Counted from the first letter of the stretch, positions 26,815-37,286 are shown. The stretch: 64,000 bases of DNA from Winogradskyella helgolandensis (GCF_013404085.1 NZ_JABFHO010000001.1:3359001-3423000); one strand, 5' to 3'. Notes: a model not told the origin generated them from the letters alone. Numbers and translations: made by a program.

Positions 26815-28356
26815 ATGGAAGACAAGATCAAAATTCTTAACGATAAATTAGCTTTAGCCAAATTAGGAGGAGGACAACCTAGAATATACAAACAACACGA
26901 AAATAAAAAACTAACCGCAAGAGAACGCGTTATGTACCTACTCGACGAAGGTTCTTTTGAAGAAATTGGTGCCTTAGTGACTCATAGAACTAAAGATTTT
27001 GGTATGGCTGATCTGCAATTTTATGGTGATGGTGTTGTGACAGGTTATGGCACCGTAAATGGCAAATTGATATATGTATTTGCTCAAGATTTTACGGTTT
27101 TCGGTGGTTCATTATCCGAAACCCATGCGGAAAAAATATGTAAAATAATGGACATGGCCGTTAATGTAGGCGCACCACTTATTGGTCTTAACGATTCTGG
27201 TGGAGCGCGAATCCAAGAAGGCGTGCGTTCATTGGGTGGTTATGCTGATATTTTTTATAGAAACGTCCAATCTTCTGGAGTAATTCCGCAGATTTCTGCT
27301 ATTATGGGACCTTGTGCTGGTGGAGCCGTTTATTCGCCTGCTATGACGGACTTTACGCTTATGGTTCAAGATACAAGTTATATGTTTGTTACTGGTCCAA
27401 ATGTTGTAAAAACGGTTACTAATGAAGAAGTAACAAGTGAGGAATTAGGTGGAGCCAGTGTGCATTCATCTAAATCTGGTGTGGCTCATAAAACGGCGTC
27501 TAATGATGTGGAATGTTTAGAGGACATTAAACAACTATTGAGCTATTTACCACAGAGCAATAAGGAAAAAGCAGACGATATTCCTTTTGAACTTAAAGAC
27601 GAAGTTAGAGATGTGTTATCTTCAATTGTTCCAGAGAATCCAAATAAACCTTATGACATGCATGATGTTATAAAAGGTATTATTGATGAAGACTCCTTTT
27701 ATGAAATCCATAAAGATTATGCCGAAAATATCATCGTCGGTTTTGCGCGTTTAGGTGGAAAAAGTATTGGTATTGTTGCTAATCAACCAATGTTTTTAGC
27801 TGGAGTTTTAGACGTTAATAGTTCTAAGAAAGCAGCGCGTTTTGTACGTTTCTGTGATTGCTTTAATATACCTTTATTAGTATTAGAAGATGTACCAGGA
27901 TTCTTACCAGGAACTGACCAAGAATGGAATGGTATTATCGTTAATGGTGCCAAATTACTATATGCGTTTAGCGAAGCAACAGTGCCTAGAATTACAGTAA
28001 TCACAAGAAAAGCCTATGGAGGAGCTTATGATGTAATGAATTCTAAACATATTGGAGCTGACATGAACTTCGCTTGGCCAAATGCCGAAATTGCCGTTAT
28101 GGGAGCAAAAGGAGCAGCTGAAATTATCTTTAAACGTGAAATTTCTCAAGCAGACGATAAAAATGCTAAATTGAAAGAAAAAGAAGCGGAATATGCTAGA
28201 TTGTTTGCCAACCCTTATAGTGCTGCCGAACGTGGTTTTGTAGATGATGTTATTCTACCTGAAAACACTCGACGCAAATTAATTAAAGCGTTTAGCATGC
28301 TTGAAAATAAGGATGTTGTGAAACCTAATCGCAAGCATGGGAATATTCCTTTGTAA
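26815..28356 (+). CDS. Acyl-CoA carboxylase carboxyltransferase, propionyl-CoA type
   Basis: Single-chain carboxyltransferase that moves CO2 from carboxybiotin to an acyl-CoA. Both crotonase-fold halves are present. The N-half has [13 protein letters not shown] and the oxyanion stretch [13 protein letters not shown]; the C-half has [10 protein letters not shown] and the second oxyanion region [11 protein letters not shown]. Length (513 aa) matches propionyl-CoA carboxylase beta chains. With the carrier and biotin carboxylase genes upstream it would make a complete enzyme producing methylmalonyl-CoA from propionyl-CoA. The exact acyl specificity is inferred from family size, not tested. Confidence 0.92.
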   Translation: MEDKIKILNDKLALAKLGGGQPRIYKQHENKKLTARERVMYLLDEGSFEEIGALVTHRTKDFGMADLQFYGDGVVTGYGTVNGKLIYVFAQDFTVFGGSLSETHAEKICKIMDMAVNVGAPLIGLNDSGGARIQEGVRSLGGYADIFYRNVQSSGVIPQISAIMGPCAGGAVYSPAMTDFTLMVQDTSYMFVTGPNVVKTVTNEEVTSEELGGASVHSSKSGVAHKTASNDVECLEDIKQLLSYLPQSNKEKADDIPFELKDEVRDVLSSIVPENPNKPYDMHDVIKGIIDEDSFYEIHKDYAENIIVGFARLGGKSIGIVANQPMFLAGVLDVNSSKKAARFVRFCDCFNIPLLVLEDVPGFLPGTDQEWNGIIVNGAKLLYAFSEATVPRITVITRKAYGGAYDVMNSKHIGADMNFAWPNAEIAVMGAKGAAEIIFKREISQADDKNAKLKEKEAEYARLFANPYSAAERGFVDDVILPENTRRKLIKAFSMLENKDVVKPNRKHGNIPL

Positions 28357-28370
28357 TTAAGAGTAGTATT

Positions 28371-28817
28371 CTATTTATCTAGCAATCGTCTGTGATAATT
28401 TATTTGTCCCAAATGATAGGCTAAGTGCGAGCTTAAATGAACTAAGAAATATTCAGTAGTCATAGGTGCTCCAAAAACATGAAGCTTATATTCACTTTCT
28501 AAATCCTTAAGAGTTAAACTTTTTATAGTACTTTCTACAATACGTAAAGTATCTTCCAGCTGTTGAATTAATTCCTGTTTTGGAACATCTCTTAATGAAA
28601 GTTCTAAATCACGCCGTCTTACATAGCCTGAATTACCAATAATTGCTCCTATAAAATGATTCAGGTTTCCAATAAGATGAGTACATAAACTTCCTGCAGA
28701 ATTGGTTACTGCTCCTTCTATCTTCCAAAGATTAGATTCATGCTTATACAGTCTAATTTCTTCAATCACTTGATTAAGATCTCTTTTGAATAACTTTATT
28801 AATGCGTCTGTTAGCAT
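28371..28817 (-). CDS. DinB-like (DUF1572-type) protein
   Basis: Second DinB/YfiT-superfamily protein of the window (148 aa). The metal-binding histidines are visible in CTHLIGNLNHFIGA (two His near residues 46 and 52) and in HLSSHLAYHLGQINYH near the C-terminus. The four-helix layout is the same as in the gene at 11180, but overall identity looks low. It converges on the carboxylase operon with a 14-base gap. A thiol-transferase or hydrolase role is possible from the family; no substrate can be proposed. Confidence 0.78.
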   Translation of the reverse strand: MLTDALIKLFKRDLNQVIEEIRLYKHESNLWKIEGAVTNSAGSLCTHLIGNLNHFIGAIIGNSGYVRRRDLELSLRDVPKQELIQQLEDTLRIVESTIKSLTLKDLESEYKLHVFGAPMTTEYFLVHLSSHLAYHLGQINYHRRLLDK

Positions 28818-28888
28818 ACTATGTAATTATTGAATATTAATATCTGATATAAGAATAACATCAATTCAAAAATAGGTAATAATTGCCT

Positions 28889-28896
28889 TACTTTTG
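28889..28896 (+). promoter_or_regulatory. Bacteroidetes -7 box (TACTTTTG) close to the efflux gene ATG
   Basis: Exact TAnnTTTG match ending only four bases before the ATG at 28901. If used, the transcript would start at or just inside the start codon. Confidence 0.45.
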
Positions 28897-28900
28897 CCCA

Positions 28901-30103
28901 ATGCAAAATCAAAAACGATCTCAACTAGAATTTGTAGTATTAATGGCAGCGTTAATGTCTATAGTAGCATTATCGATTGATGCCGTTCTGCCTGCTTTAC
29001 CTAAAATTGGAGATTACTTAAATAGTGTCAACGAAACCGAAAATCAAAAATTAATTACAACGATATTTTTAGGTTTAGGTTTTGGGCAGCTCATTTTTGG
29101 CCCCTTATCCGATAGTTTTGGACGTAAGCCTATGGTGTATTTTGGTTTTGGTGTCTTTATTATAGCTTCCATTATTTGTATCACAACACGGAGTTTTGAA
29201 ATGATGCTTTTTGGTCGGGTTTTACAAGGTATTGGTTTGTCATCTCCAAGAACAATGAGTACTGCTATTGTTAGAGATTCTTACAGTGGAGATCATATGG
29301 CAAAAATTTTATCCGTTGTCACCATGACCTTTATTTTAGTGCCTGTAATTGCTCCAATGTTAGGTCAGTTTTTGTTAAATCACTTTGGATGGCACTCCAT
29401 TTTTACGGTAAACTTAGCTTTTGGATCGTTAATAATATTTTGGTTTTGGAAACGACAACCAGAAACATTACATGAGAAATACAAAAAAACGTTTCGGCTC
29501 GCAAATTTTAAATCTGGCGCTATTACTTTTTTCAGAATAAAATCTGCTGTTATTTACACGTTACTTTCAGGACTTGTTACAGGCTCTTTTATGGTGTATT
29601 TAAGTACATCACAACAAATCTTTCAAGTGCAGTATCAATTAGGAGATTTATTTCCTTACATTTTTGCCAGTTTAGCTGTCACTATTGGACTATCAACATT
29701 CTTAAATAGTGCGATTGTTATACGATTTGGCATGTGGAATTTAGTCCATATAGCCTTAATTGTATTTGTCGTTAATTCTCTGATTTTTGTTATTACGTTT
29801 TGGTCAGGCATCAATCCACCAATAGAAGTTTTGATGGTGTTTTTAATGTTACAATTTGCGAGTGTAGCCTTCTTATTTGGAAACTATAGAGCCTTAGCTA
29901 TGGAACCCATGGGACATATTGCTGGTGTTGGAGCCGCATTAAACGGATTTATTTCTACCGTTATGGCTGTCCCTATAGCTAACTTTATTGGTAGTTTTAT
30001 TAAAACTTCAGTATTGCCACTTTTTATAGGCTTTTTTGTAACAGGAATTATTGGTTTGATTTTATTCTATAGTGTGAAGAAACCAATAAGAGTGAAAGCT
30101 TAA
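28901..30103 (+). CDS. Bcr/CflA-family multidrug MFS efflux transporter
   Basis: Inner-membrane drug:proton antiporter with 12 predicted helices. The Bcr/CflA features are the first helix DAVLPALPKIGDYL, the loop 2-3 motif GPLSDSFGRKP (MFS signature A) and GRVLQGIGLSSPRTMSTAIVRD (motif C-like region). The start was set at the ATG at 28901 (400 aa). The frame is open six codons earlier to a TTG, but that stretch overlaps a -7 box. The gene end forms part of a terminator stem. Substrates cannot be predicted from the sequence. Confidence 0.88.
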   Translation: MQNQKRSQLEFVVLMAALMSIVALSIDAVLPALPKIGDYLNSVNETENQKLITTIFLGLGFGQLIFGPLSDSFGRKPMVYFGFGVFIIASIICITTRSFEMMLFGRVLQGIGLSSPRTMSTAIVRDSYSGDHMAKILSVVTMTFILVPVIAPMLGQFLLNHFGWHSIFTVNLAFGSLIIFWFWKRQPETLHEKYKKTFRLANFKSGAITFFRIKSAVIYTLLSGLVTGSFMVYLSTSQQIFQVQYQLGDLFPYIFASLAVTIGLSTFLNSAIVIRFGMWNLVHIALIVFVVNSLIFVITFWSGINPPIEVLMVFLMLQFASVAFLFGNYRALAMEPMGHIAGVGAALNGFISTVMAVPIANFIGSFIKTSVLPLFIGFFVTGIIGLILFYSVKKPIRVKA

Positions 30104-30131
30104 TATTTAAATCATCGCTTTCACTCTTTTA
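30089..30131 (+). terminator. Terminator overlapping the end of the efflux gene
   Basis: AAGAGTGAAAGC (30089-30100, last codons of the gene) pairs perfectly with GCTTTCACTCTT (30118-30129), followed by TT. The loop contains the stop codon. Confidence 0.65.
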
Positions 30132-30161
30132 GTTACTTTTAATTCATGGCGTTTACCATGC

Positions 30162-33059
30162 TTATTTCAATATAACTTTTTGTGTTTTATTTTGAGTATT
30201 ATTATTCAACTCTACAACATACACACCTGTACTTAATCCACTCACATCAATAGCTTGAGATCTACTAGAGGTAATTAAGTTTTTCGAAATAACAATACGA
30301 CCTTGTAAATCATAAATCGTAGCCTTTGTTGCGTCTGCTAACTGACCTGCAACAACAATTGTTTTATCGGCTGTATTTGTGTAAATAGTTAATGCATCTA
30401 AAGTATTTACATTTGTAGATAATGTACTATTACTTAAACGTAGATAGAAACGACCAATACCATTTAAGTTTGCATTTGGCGTTAATACATAATCCCCTGA
30501 ATTTAACAATGTTGTGGTGTTATTAACCGTATCCTCTAAATATACTTCTACAGTGTTTGGTAATGTAGATTGTGAAATAGTAAACGAAATTTGCTCACCT
30601 TGGTTAGCATTCACACCAAGTGGAATAGTAACATCACTTATATTTGAAGTATTTAAAGATTGAAGTGCAAAATTAACGTTTTCATTACTTTCTACTAACT
30701 GAGAATAAAGTGCAAATGCAGGTGCTGCACCAAACACTTTAGCATCATAACCAGGATCTAATCCTAAGCTAGAATCCTCATTAAAGTAGAAACTTGTTCT
30801 GTACGTATCAGAACCTACAAGATCTAATTTAAGATTGTAACTCATAGATGGAGATCTACCTACAATGTAATCATCAGAACCAGTCAATGTTCTCATATCT
30901 GTAGTACTAGATGTTCCGTTATTAAAAACCACATTACCAGAAGCGTTTTTAGAGGCAACCAAAAATCCTTGACCAGGTGCAATATTTAATGTTTCAGTAG
31001 TCGCTGCATTTATAATAGTAAAATTACCAGTGGTAGCTTCACTTCCTGTATATGTCCCGCTATTATAAGCATAAATGGCTTCAGCATCATCATCTAAAGC
31101 GGCCGCATTGGCAGTTAAAAACTCAGAAGCACTAAGATAACTTGGGTAAGGATTACCAACTAAATTCCATTCATTTCCACCAACAGGACTACTAATAGCA
31201 GTATTAACATTACCTGTAACGACATTTCCTGTAAAAGTTAATACTTGGTCGCTAGTTGTAGTTGCAGCTCTATATCCTTTTCCTGATTCTAAAGCTGTGG
31301 TAGCAGCTACTTCAAAAATTTCATAAGCGGTAGTACCTGAAGCGTTATTATAGGGACCAAAAGCATAATGTGTTCCGTTAGTTGCTAGTTTAGATGCGTT
31401 TGTTGGAGAACCCAAAGCGATAAAAGTATCAAAGTTAAGTCCACTTAATGGTGCTGCAATTAAATCATTTCCAGCACCTGAAGCTGTACCTAACATATTC
31501 ACATGGCGTTCGTAATTTATTGTACCAGAAATATTACCATTTAAAATTAAGCTTGAATAACTATCAGAAACAGATGTTAAATTCACCGCATCGGTAACTG
31601 ATAAAGTAACTCCAGAATCAATAGTTAAGCTTCCTCCTGCTTCTACCAATACTGATTGCACAGTTGCATTTGCACTAAGAACTGCATTCTCACCTGATTT
31701 CACCAAAAATCGATAACAAGCATCTCCTGTATCTGGAGCGTCGGTAACAGCTAAACCTTTAAAGTAATCCGTACCATCCCAAACAATATCAGAAATGAAA
31801 CTTAACGTAAAATAATCGTCGTCAGCAAAAGAAACACCTGTTGCTGTTGCTGTAGTTCCTGAAACTGATAAATTATAAGCTGTTGATGTAGCAAAAGTAT
31901 CATTATTAGCTACTACTAATTGTAAGCCTTCACAGCCTTCTGTGGCTGCAGTAATAGTTGAAATGTCAAACTCTACTGTTACTGTACCTAAATCACCTAC
32001 TTTACTAACGCGCCACTTTGACGTTAACTCTTGAGAATTGTTGTTTGAATTAAATGCAAAATCATATGCTGGGTCTTTAGTATCTTCTCCCCAAAACAAA
32101 TACTCGCTATCATTTAAATCTGAAGCAGTACTGATACTAACAATTCCTGTTCCTCTAGAAGCTGAATGATTAGAACCATCTGATGCTTGACCAATACCTG
32201 CTACATTGTGGTCAAAATCTCCATTACCAGTATTATCTTGTACATAAAAATCTTTAATGCCGTCTAAAGCTGTACCATATTTTGCTGATAAATAATTTTC
32301 AACAATTGTTGTTTCTGCTAGATTAAGTGATCTTTTGTATAAAATAACTTCAGCTATGTCTCCTTTAAAACTTGTAGTAGATTGTCTACCAATTCCGAAA
32401 TCACTAAAGTTTTGTAGAGTTCCATCATATCCGAGTGTTTCAGAATCTGTTGCATTCACATACTGAATTATATCGGTACCATTATAATCTTGCGTAATAA
32501 TATACGGAGTATTACCAAGTAACTTTATTCCTCCTGTCTTACTAAATGATTTTACAGTTACATTAGATTGTATACCTCTTCCCCATATATTTCCATTTGT
32601 AGCCCACATTCCAATAGATTTATCATTTATAGCATCTGAGAATGCCGTTCCCGATGGTCCTGCTTGAATAATACCTCTAGTGTTACTATCAAAAGATGTT
32701 GCTTGCAGCACAACAAATAAACTTACTTGACCGTTTTGTCCTATACCAGTTGCTAAGATTCTATCATCGTTACCATCAAAATATAACGCTGAATAGCCAT
32801 TTATAGCGTTCGTTTTTAATCTAGGTCTAAGAGCAAATGAACTCTGTAAGGCGTTGTTACCGTTTCCGGATGCATCATTCCACTGTTGTATCGCAGAATC
32901 ATTAGCACCTTCAGTTGTACCAGCATCTGTATAAGTACTATTTTCGGCCTTTAGCCATATTTCGTTATCCGTTGTGACTCCTCCTGGTCCTGTTTGAGAG
33001 AAACTGTAAGTTGATAATAATAACGAAAGAGCTGTGTAAATTTTTACTTTTGTATTCAA
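30162..33059 (-). CDS. T9SS-secreted surface protein with a LamG-like domain
   Basis: Large secreted protein, 965 aa from the chosen start. A LamG/concanavalin-like domain lies near the front (EIWLKAENSTY, LYFDGNDDRIL, DIAEVILYKRSL). Beta-rich stretches follow, and the C-terminal sorting domain has the type-A pattern IYDLQGRIV and GLSTGVYVVEL, ending VILK. It should pass the inner membrane by Sec and the outer membrane by the type IX system. I chose the TTG at 33059, giving a signal peptide NTKVKIYTALSLLLSTYSFS. An in-frame ATG at 33158 exists, but its extra 33 residues add a second hydrophobic stretch and overlap a promoter-like region. Ligand and role are unknown. Confidence 0.85.
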   Translation of the reverse strand: MNTKVKIYTALSLLLSTYSFSQTGPGGVTTDNEIWLKAENSTYTDAGTTEGANDSAIQQWNDASGNGNNALQSSFALRPRLKTNAINGYSALYFDGNDDRILATGIGQNGQVSLFVVLQATSFDSNTRGIIQAGPSGTAFSDAINDKSIGMWATNGNIWGRGIQSNVTVKSFSKTGGIKLLGNTPYIITQDYNGTDIIQYVNATDSETLGYDGTLQNFSDFGIGRQSTTSFKGDIAEVILYKRSLNLAETTIVENYLSAKYGTALDGIKDFYVQDNTGNGDFDHNVAGIGQASDGSNHSASRGTGIVSISTASDLNDSEYLFWGEDTKDPAYDFAFNSNNNSQELTSKWRVSKVGDLGTVTVEFDISTITAATEGCEGLQLVVANNDTFATSTAYNLSVSGTTATATGVSFADDDYFTLSFISDIVWDGTDYFKGLAVTDAPDTGDACYRFLVKSGENAVLSANATVQSVLVEAGGSLTIDSGVTLSVTDAVNLTSVSDSYSSLILNGNISGTINYERHVNMLGTASGAGNDLIAAPLSGLNFDTFIALGSPTNASKLATNGTHYAFGPYNNASGTTAYEIFEVAATTALESGKGYRAATTTSDQVLTFTGNVVTGNVNTAISSPVGGNEWNLVGNPYPSYLSASEFLTANAAALDDDAEAIYAYNSGTYTGSEATTGNFTIINAATTETLNIAPGQGFLVASKNASGNVVFNNGTSSTTDMRTLTGSDDYIVGRSPSMSYNLKLDLVGSDTYRTSFYFNEDSSLGLDPGYDAKVFGAAPAFALYSQLVESNENVNFALQSLNTSNISDVTIPLGVNANQGEQISFTISQSTLPNTVEVYLEDTVNNTTTLLNSGDYVLTPNANLNGIGRFYLRLSNSTLSTNVNTLDALTIYTNTADKTIVVAGQLADATKATIYDLQGRIVISKNLITSSRSQAIDVSGLSTGVYVVELNNNTQNKTQKVILK

Positions 33060-33158
33060 AATCTTAAGGGTATAAATTAATTTGTCGGTAAAAATACATA
33101 AAAACTCTATGAAAAGCAAATAAACACGCTTAAATGTATTTTTAAGTGAGAAAAACAT

Positions 33159-33192
33159 AAAAGGAATTGTACAACTTAATTATGCTCCTTTT
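33159..33192 (-). terminator. Possible weak terminator after the threonylcarbamoyl-AMP synthase gene
   Basis: AAAAGGA and TCCTTTT form a 7-bp stem with a 20-base loop. On the minus strand it is followed by an imperfect T-rich stretch (ATGTTTTT). It lies about 80 bases after the stop. Confidence 0.3.
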
Positions 33193-33270
33193 ATATAAAG
33201 AATACTAATTATTGGGTTGGTTATATTCTATACCTTGAAGAAATTTATAGGCAAAAAAAGTAAACACGGT

Positions 33271-33891
33271 CTAAAAAATTTCTAAACCACCTTTACCTTC
33301 CCTAATAACCTCTGGTGGATCTACAGATAAATCTATAATAGTTGATGCTTCATTATCACCATAGCCACCATCAATTACTAAATCCACTAATTTATCCCAT
33401 TTTTCATGAATTAACTCTGGGTCTGTGGTATATTCTAAAACGTCATCGTCGTCTCTTATAGATGTTGAAACAATAGGATTTCCCAATGCTGCCACTATAG
33501 CCAATGCAATGGAATTATCTGGTACTCTGATACCTACTGTTTTTCGTTTTTTGAAAGGATTTGGTAAGTTTTTAGATCCTGGGAGAATAAAAGTGTAGGG
33601 TCCAGGTAAGGCACGCTTCAAAATTTTAAAAGTAGTTGTATCAATTTGTTTTACGTAATCGCTTAGATTACTTAAATCCTCACATACAAATGAGAAATTA
33701 GACTTTTCTAGCTTTACACCTTTAATTTGAGCAATACGCTCTAATGCTTTCATGTTGGTAATATCACAACCTAAGCCATAAACCGTATCTGTTGGATAAA
33801 TTACTAATCCACCATTTTTCAATACTTTAACTACTTTTTGAATTTCCCTAGCATTTGGGTTTTCAGGATATATTTTAATAAACTCCGCCAT
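33271..33891 (-). CDS. L-threonylcarbamoyladenylate synthase (Sua5/YciO/YrdC family)
   Basis: Makes threonylcarbamoyl-AMP from threonine, bicarbonate and ATP, the first step of the t6A37 modification of ANN-decoding tRNAs. The YrdC fold is visible, with KVLKNGGLVIYPTDTVYGLG near residue 22, KRKTVGIRVPDN, the substrate region NPIVSTSIRDDDD and the terminal STIIDLS...VIREGKG. At 206 aa it is the short, single-domain form. YciO-like paralogues look similar, so this may be a YciO-type member rather than the essential TsaC. Confidence 0.87.
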   Translation of the reverse strand: MAEFIKIYPENPNAREIQKVVKVLKNGGLVIYPTDTVYGLGCDITNMKALERIAQIKGVKLEKSNFSFVCEDLSNLSDYVKQIDTTTFKILKRALPGPYTFILPGSKNLPNPFKKRKTVGIRVPDNSIALAIVAALGNPIVSTSIRDDDDVLEYTTDPELIHEKWDKLVDLVIDGGYGDNEASTIIDLSVDPPEVIREGKGGLEIF

Positions 33892-33941
33892 AATATGTAT
33901 CTTTCAAATACGTTATACAAAGTAACTATATTTTTTTCAAT

Positions 33942-34805
33942 ATGAACCATTTAAAACTTGTATTCATCTTTTTGTTGTCATTTTCAATAGTAACGTCTTG
34001 CTCTTCTGAACCTTCTGATGATGATGGCTTAGCCCCTTTAAACACGACAGAATCTTACGAAGCACTTAATATCTCTTATGGTAATGATGACGATCAAGTT
34101 TTTGATTTGTACTTACCTGCGAACCGAACTACGGATACAAAAACGATTGTTTTGGTTCATGGAGGAGGCTGGACTTCTGGAGATAAAGGAGACATGAACG
34201 AAATTAAGAATTTTATAAAAGATCAAATGCCTAATTATGCTGTTATAAATATTAATTACAGATTGGCAGATGAAAACAACCCACCTTATCCGATGCAAAT
34301 TAATGATATAACAAGTGTAATTAATTATTTAAAGACCAATCAATCATACTATACCGTTTCTGATAATTTAGGTTTTGTAGGTGCTAGTGCTGGCGCACAT
34401 TTATCCTTATTATGGAGTTATGCTTTTGATACAGAAAATAAAGTTGACATGGTAGCTAGTATTGTTGGTCCAACAAACTTTACGGATCCTGCTTACTTAA
34501 ATAACACGAATCTAGAGCTTCAAGAGATTTTAGATAGTTATGGAATTAATGCTTCTACCGATTTTCTAGAAGAGGTCAGTCCTTACCATAGAGCAACGTC
34601 TAGCTCTCCTCCTACTATTTTATTCTATGGAGGAGAAGATCCTTTAATTCCAACAACTCAAGGTACTGCAATGCGAGATAAACTTGAGGAGTTAAATGTT
34701 ACCCACCAATTCACCTTATACCCTAACGAAGGGCATGGTTGGGATGGGCTAAATTTATTGGATACCACTATAAAACTAAAAACGTTTATCGAAACGCATC
34801 TTTAG
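33942..34805 (+). CDS. Lipoprotein alpha/beta hydrolase (esterase, BD-FAE-like)
   Basis: Cell-envelope carboxylesterase. A lipoprotein signal runs to Cys20 (SFSIVTSC), followed by SSEPSDDD, an acidic patch like the flavobacterial surface-export signal. The catalytic apparatus is clear: oxyanion loop HGGGW (73-77), nucleophile Ser149 in GASAG, acid Asp in GGEDPLIP and His in NEGHGW. Length (287 aa) fits a single hydrolase domain. Feruloyl- and acetylxylan-esterase-like enzymes are close relatives, but the substrate is not known. Its stop codon overlaps that of the convergent helicase gene by a few bases. Confidence 0.87.
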   Translation: MNHLKLVFIFLLSFSIVTSCSSEPSDDDGLAPLNTTESYEALNISYGNDDDQVFDLYLPANRTTDTKTIVLVHGGGWTSGDKGDMNEIKNFIKDQMPNYAVININYRLADENNPPYPMQINDITSVINYLKTNQSYYTVSDNLGFVGASAGAHLSLLWSYAFDTENKVDMVASIVGPTNFTDPAYLNNTNLELQEILDSYGINASTDFLEEVSPYHRATSSSPPTILFYGGEDPLIPTTQGTAMRDKLEELNVTHQFTLYPNEGHGWDGLNLLDTTIKLKTFIETHL

Positions 34806-37153
34806 TCTTGCTTTGTTCTTAAGATTTCGAGCTTAGCAAAACGTAAGAGTAAGTTTTTAGTATCACCATTCTGAAATTTAATCTCAGCTTTAGCGTCCGC
34901 TCCAGTTCCTTCTAATTTAATAACTTGTCCACGACCAAAACGTTGGTGGTTTACAGTATTACCTACGGTAAGTTTAGAGTCTACAATATTAGAAGCATCA
35001 CTAACTTTCGCATGTTTTACGCGTTTCAATTTTTTTGGCGTGCTGATAATAAATTTCTCAGGTTTCTTCGTGGTCTTCATAGATTCTTTTTTCTGAAGTT
35101 TTGCTGTTTTCGGTTTTGCGAACCTTACTCTATTAGGTTCAATATCTCCAAATATAGACGCATCTAACATTGGATTATGGCTTTCTTTTAAAGGGGTAAC
35201 GATATCTATAAACTCATCATCTATTTCTTCAATAAAACGACTTGGCTCTGCATCTATCAGCTTTCCCCAACGGTAACGCGATAGTGTATAGGTTAAATAG
35301 GCTTGTTTTTCTGCTCGTGTCAAAGCTACGTAAAATAATCGACGTTCTTCTTCAAGTTCACTTCTAGTATTCATACTCATGGCACTTGGAAACAAATCTT
35401 CTTCCATTCCCACAATAAATACATGTCCAAATTCTAAGCCTTTTGCCATGTGAATACTCATTAAAGCCACATGATCTGGATCACCTTTATCTCCATCTAA
35501 ATCTGTTGCCAAAGCCACATCTTCTAAAAATTCAGCTAAAGAATCTCCTGCATCTGCCAACTCAATTTGCCCTTCTACAAAATCTTTTATACCATTAAGT
35601 AACTCTTGTACGTTGTCTAATTTAATTACACCTTCTGGTGTTCCGTCTTTTCCGAGTTCTCTAATTAATCCACTTGTTTTAGAAACATGTTCGGATAAAT
35701 CAAATGCATTTGCAGTCTGATTCATCACTTTATAACTCTCTATAAGCATTATAAAATCACGAAGCTTATTTTTTGTTCCGTTATTAATGTTTATAGACAC
35801 GGAATCAATATCTTTTATGACATCATAAATGGTTTTACCTGTTGCATTTGCTGCTACGACTAACCTATCTATTGTGGTTTGGCCAATACCTCTAGCAGGA
35901 TAATTTATAATACGTTTTAATGCCTCTTCATCCGCAGAATTCAGAATTAAACGTAAATAAGCCGTAACATCCTTAATTTCTTTTCTTTGGTAAAATGACA
36001 AACCTCCATAAATTCTATATGGTAAATCTCGTTTTCTTAGGGCATCTTCAATAGCTCTAGATTGTGCATTAGTACGATATAATACAGCAAATTCACTATT
36101 ACTAAGCTGGTTATTCATTTTAGTTTCCCAAATGGTACTTGCGACATAACGACCTTCATCAGCATCTGTCATTGCACGATGAACAATTACTTTTTCTCCC
36201 TCTATATTAGCTGTCCAAACTATTTTATCAATCTTAGTTTTATTATGTTCGATAACTGAGTTTGCCGCACCAACAATATTTTTTGTTGAGCGGTAATTCT
36301 GTTCTAATCGAAACATTTTAACACCATCATAATCCTTTTGGAAATTCAAAATGTTATTAATATTTGCACCACGGAAAGCATATATACTTTGTGCATCGTC
36401 ACCTACCACACAGATATTTTGAAAACGATCTGCTAAAGCACGAACAATTAAATATTGCGAATGGTTAGTATCCTGGTACTCATCTACCAAAATATAACGA
36501 AACTTATCTTGATACTGCGCTAACACATTCGGAAAACGTGTTAATAATTCGTTGGTTCTCAACAATAAATCATCAAAATCCATAGCTCCTGCTTTAAAAC
36601 AGCGATCTACATATTCTTTATAAATTTCACCCATTTTTGGTCGCCTTGCCATAGCATCAGCTTCCATTAATTCTGGATTTTTAAAGTAGGCTTTTACTGT
36701 AACGAGACTGTTTTTATAAGATGAAATTCGACTATAAACCTGCTTAGTTTTATAAATATCTTTATCGAGTCCCATTTCTCTAATAATGGCACCCATTAAT
36801 TTTTGCGAATCTTGAGTATCGTAAATCGTAAAGTTACTTGGGTAGCCTAAATGATGACCTTCAAAACGTAAAATCTTAGCAAAAACAGAGTGAAATGTCC
36901 CCATCCAAAGGTTCTTGGCTTCATCACCAACAATATCTGCAATTCTTCCTTTCATTTCTTTGGCAGCCTTATTCGTAAAGGTTAATGCCAAAATATTGAA
37001 AGAATCAATGCCTTTACTCATTAAATAAGCAATACGATAAGTAAGTACACGAGTTTTACCAGAACCTGCACCTGCAATGATTATCATTGGGCCATTGATC
37101 TGAACAGTGGGTTCTAATTGTGCTTCATTAAGCTGACTGAGATACTTTTCCAA
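34802..37153 (-). CDS. UvrD/PcrA-family ATP-dependent DNA helicase
   Basis: Superfamily-1A 3'-5' helicase for repair and replication-restart functions. Motifs in order are Q/I region LNEAQLEPT, Walker A AGAGSGKTRVLTYR, motif II DEYQDTN, motif III VGDDAQSIYAFRGA, motif IV RLEQNYRS and motif V/VI MSIHMAKGLEF and YVALTRAEK. The C-terminal tail has the PcrA-like small domain (VNHQRFGRGQVIKLEG, about 735-750). No upstream ATG is in frame before a stop, so the TTG at 37153 (Leu-Glu-Lys-Tyr) is the likely start. Length (783 aa) is normal. Confidence 0.93.
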   Translation of the reverse strand: MEKYLSQLNEAQLEPTVQINGPMIIIAGAGSGKTRVLTYRIAYLMSKGIDSFNILALTFTNKAAKEMKGRIADIVGDEAKNLWMGTFHSVFAKILRFEGHHLGYPSNFTIYDTQDSQKLMGAIIREMGLDKDIYKTKQVYSRISSYKNSLVTVKAYFKNPELMEADAMARRPKMGEIYKEYVDRCFKAGAMDFDDLLLRTNELLTRFPNVLAQYQDKFRYILVDEYQDTNHSQYLIVRALADRFQNICVVGDDAQSIYAFRGANINNILNFQKDYDGVKMFRLEQNYRSTKNIVGAANSVIEHNKTKIDKIVWTANIEGEKVIVHRAMTDADEGRYVASTIWETKMNNQLSNSEFAVLYRTNAQSRAIEDALRKRDLPYRIYGGLSFYQRKEIKDVTAYLRLILNSADEEALKRIINYPARGIGQTTIDRLVVAANATGKTIYDVIKDIDSVSININNGTKNKLRDFIMLIESYKVMNQTANAFDLSEHVSKTSGLIRELGKDGTPEGVIKLDNVQELLNGIKDFVEGQIELADAGDSLAEFLEDVALATDLDGDKGDPDHVALMSIHMAKGLEFGHVFIVGMEEDLFPSAMSMNTRSELEEERRLFYVALTRAEKQAYLTYTLSRYRWGKLIDAEPSRFIEEIDDEFIDIVTPLKESHNPMLDASIFGDIEPNRVRFAKPKTAKLQKKESMKTTKKPEKFIISTPKKLKRVKHAKVSDASNIVDSKLTVGNTVNHQRFGRGQVIKLEGTGADAKAEIKFQNGDTKNLLLRFAKLEILRTKQD

Positions 37154-37286
37154 GCTATAAATTTTTGAATCAGTAAAATTACGGATAGTACCATAGTTTT
37201 CCGCATAGAAACACTATAAATTATAAACAAACTATTAAGAATTCTAGTTGATTAAATTTCAATATATTAGTGGAAATCTTTTTAAC

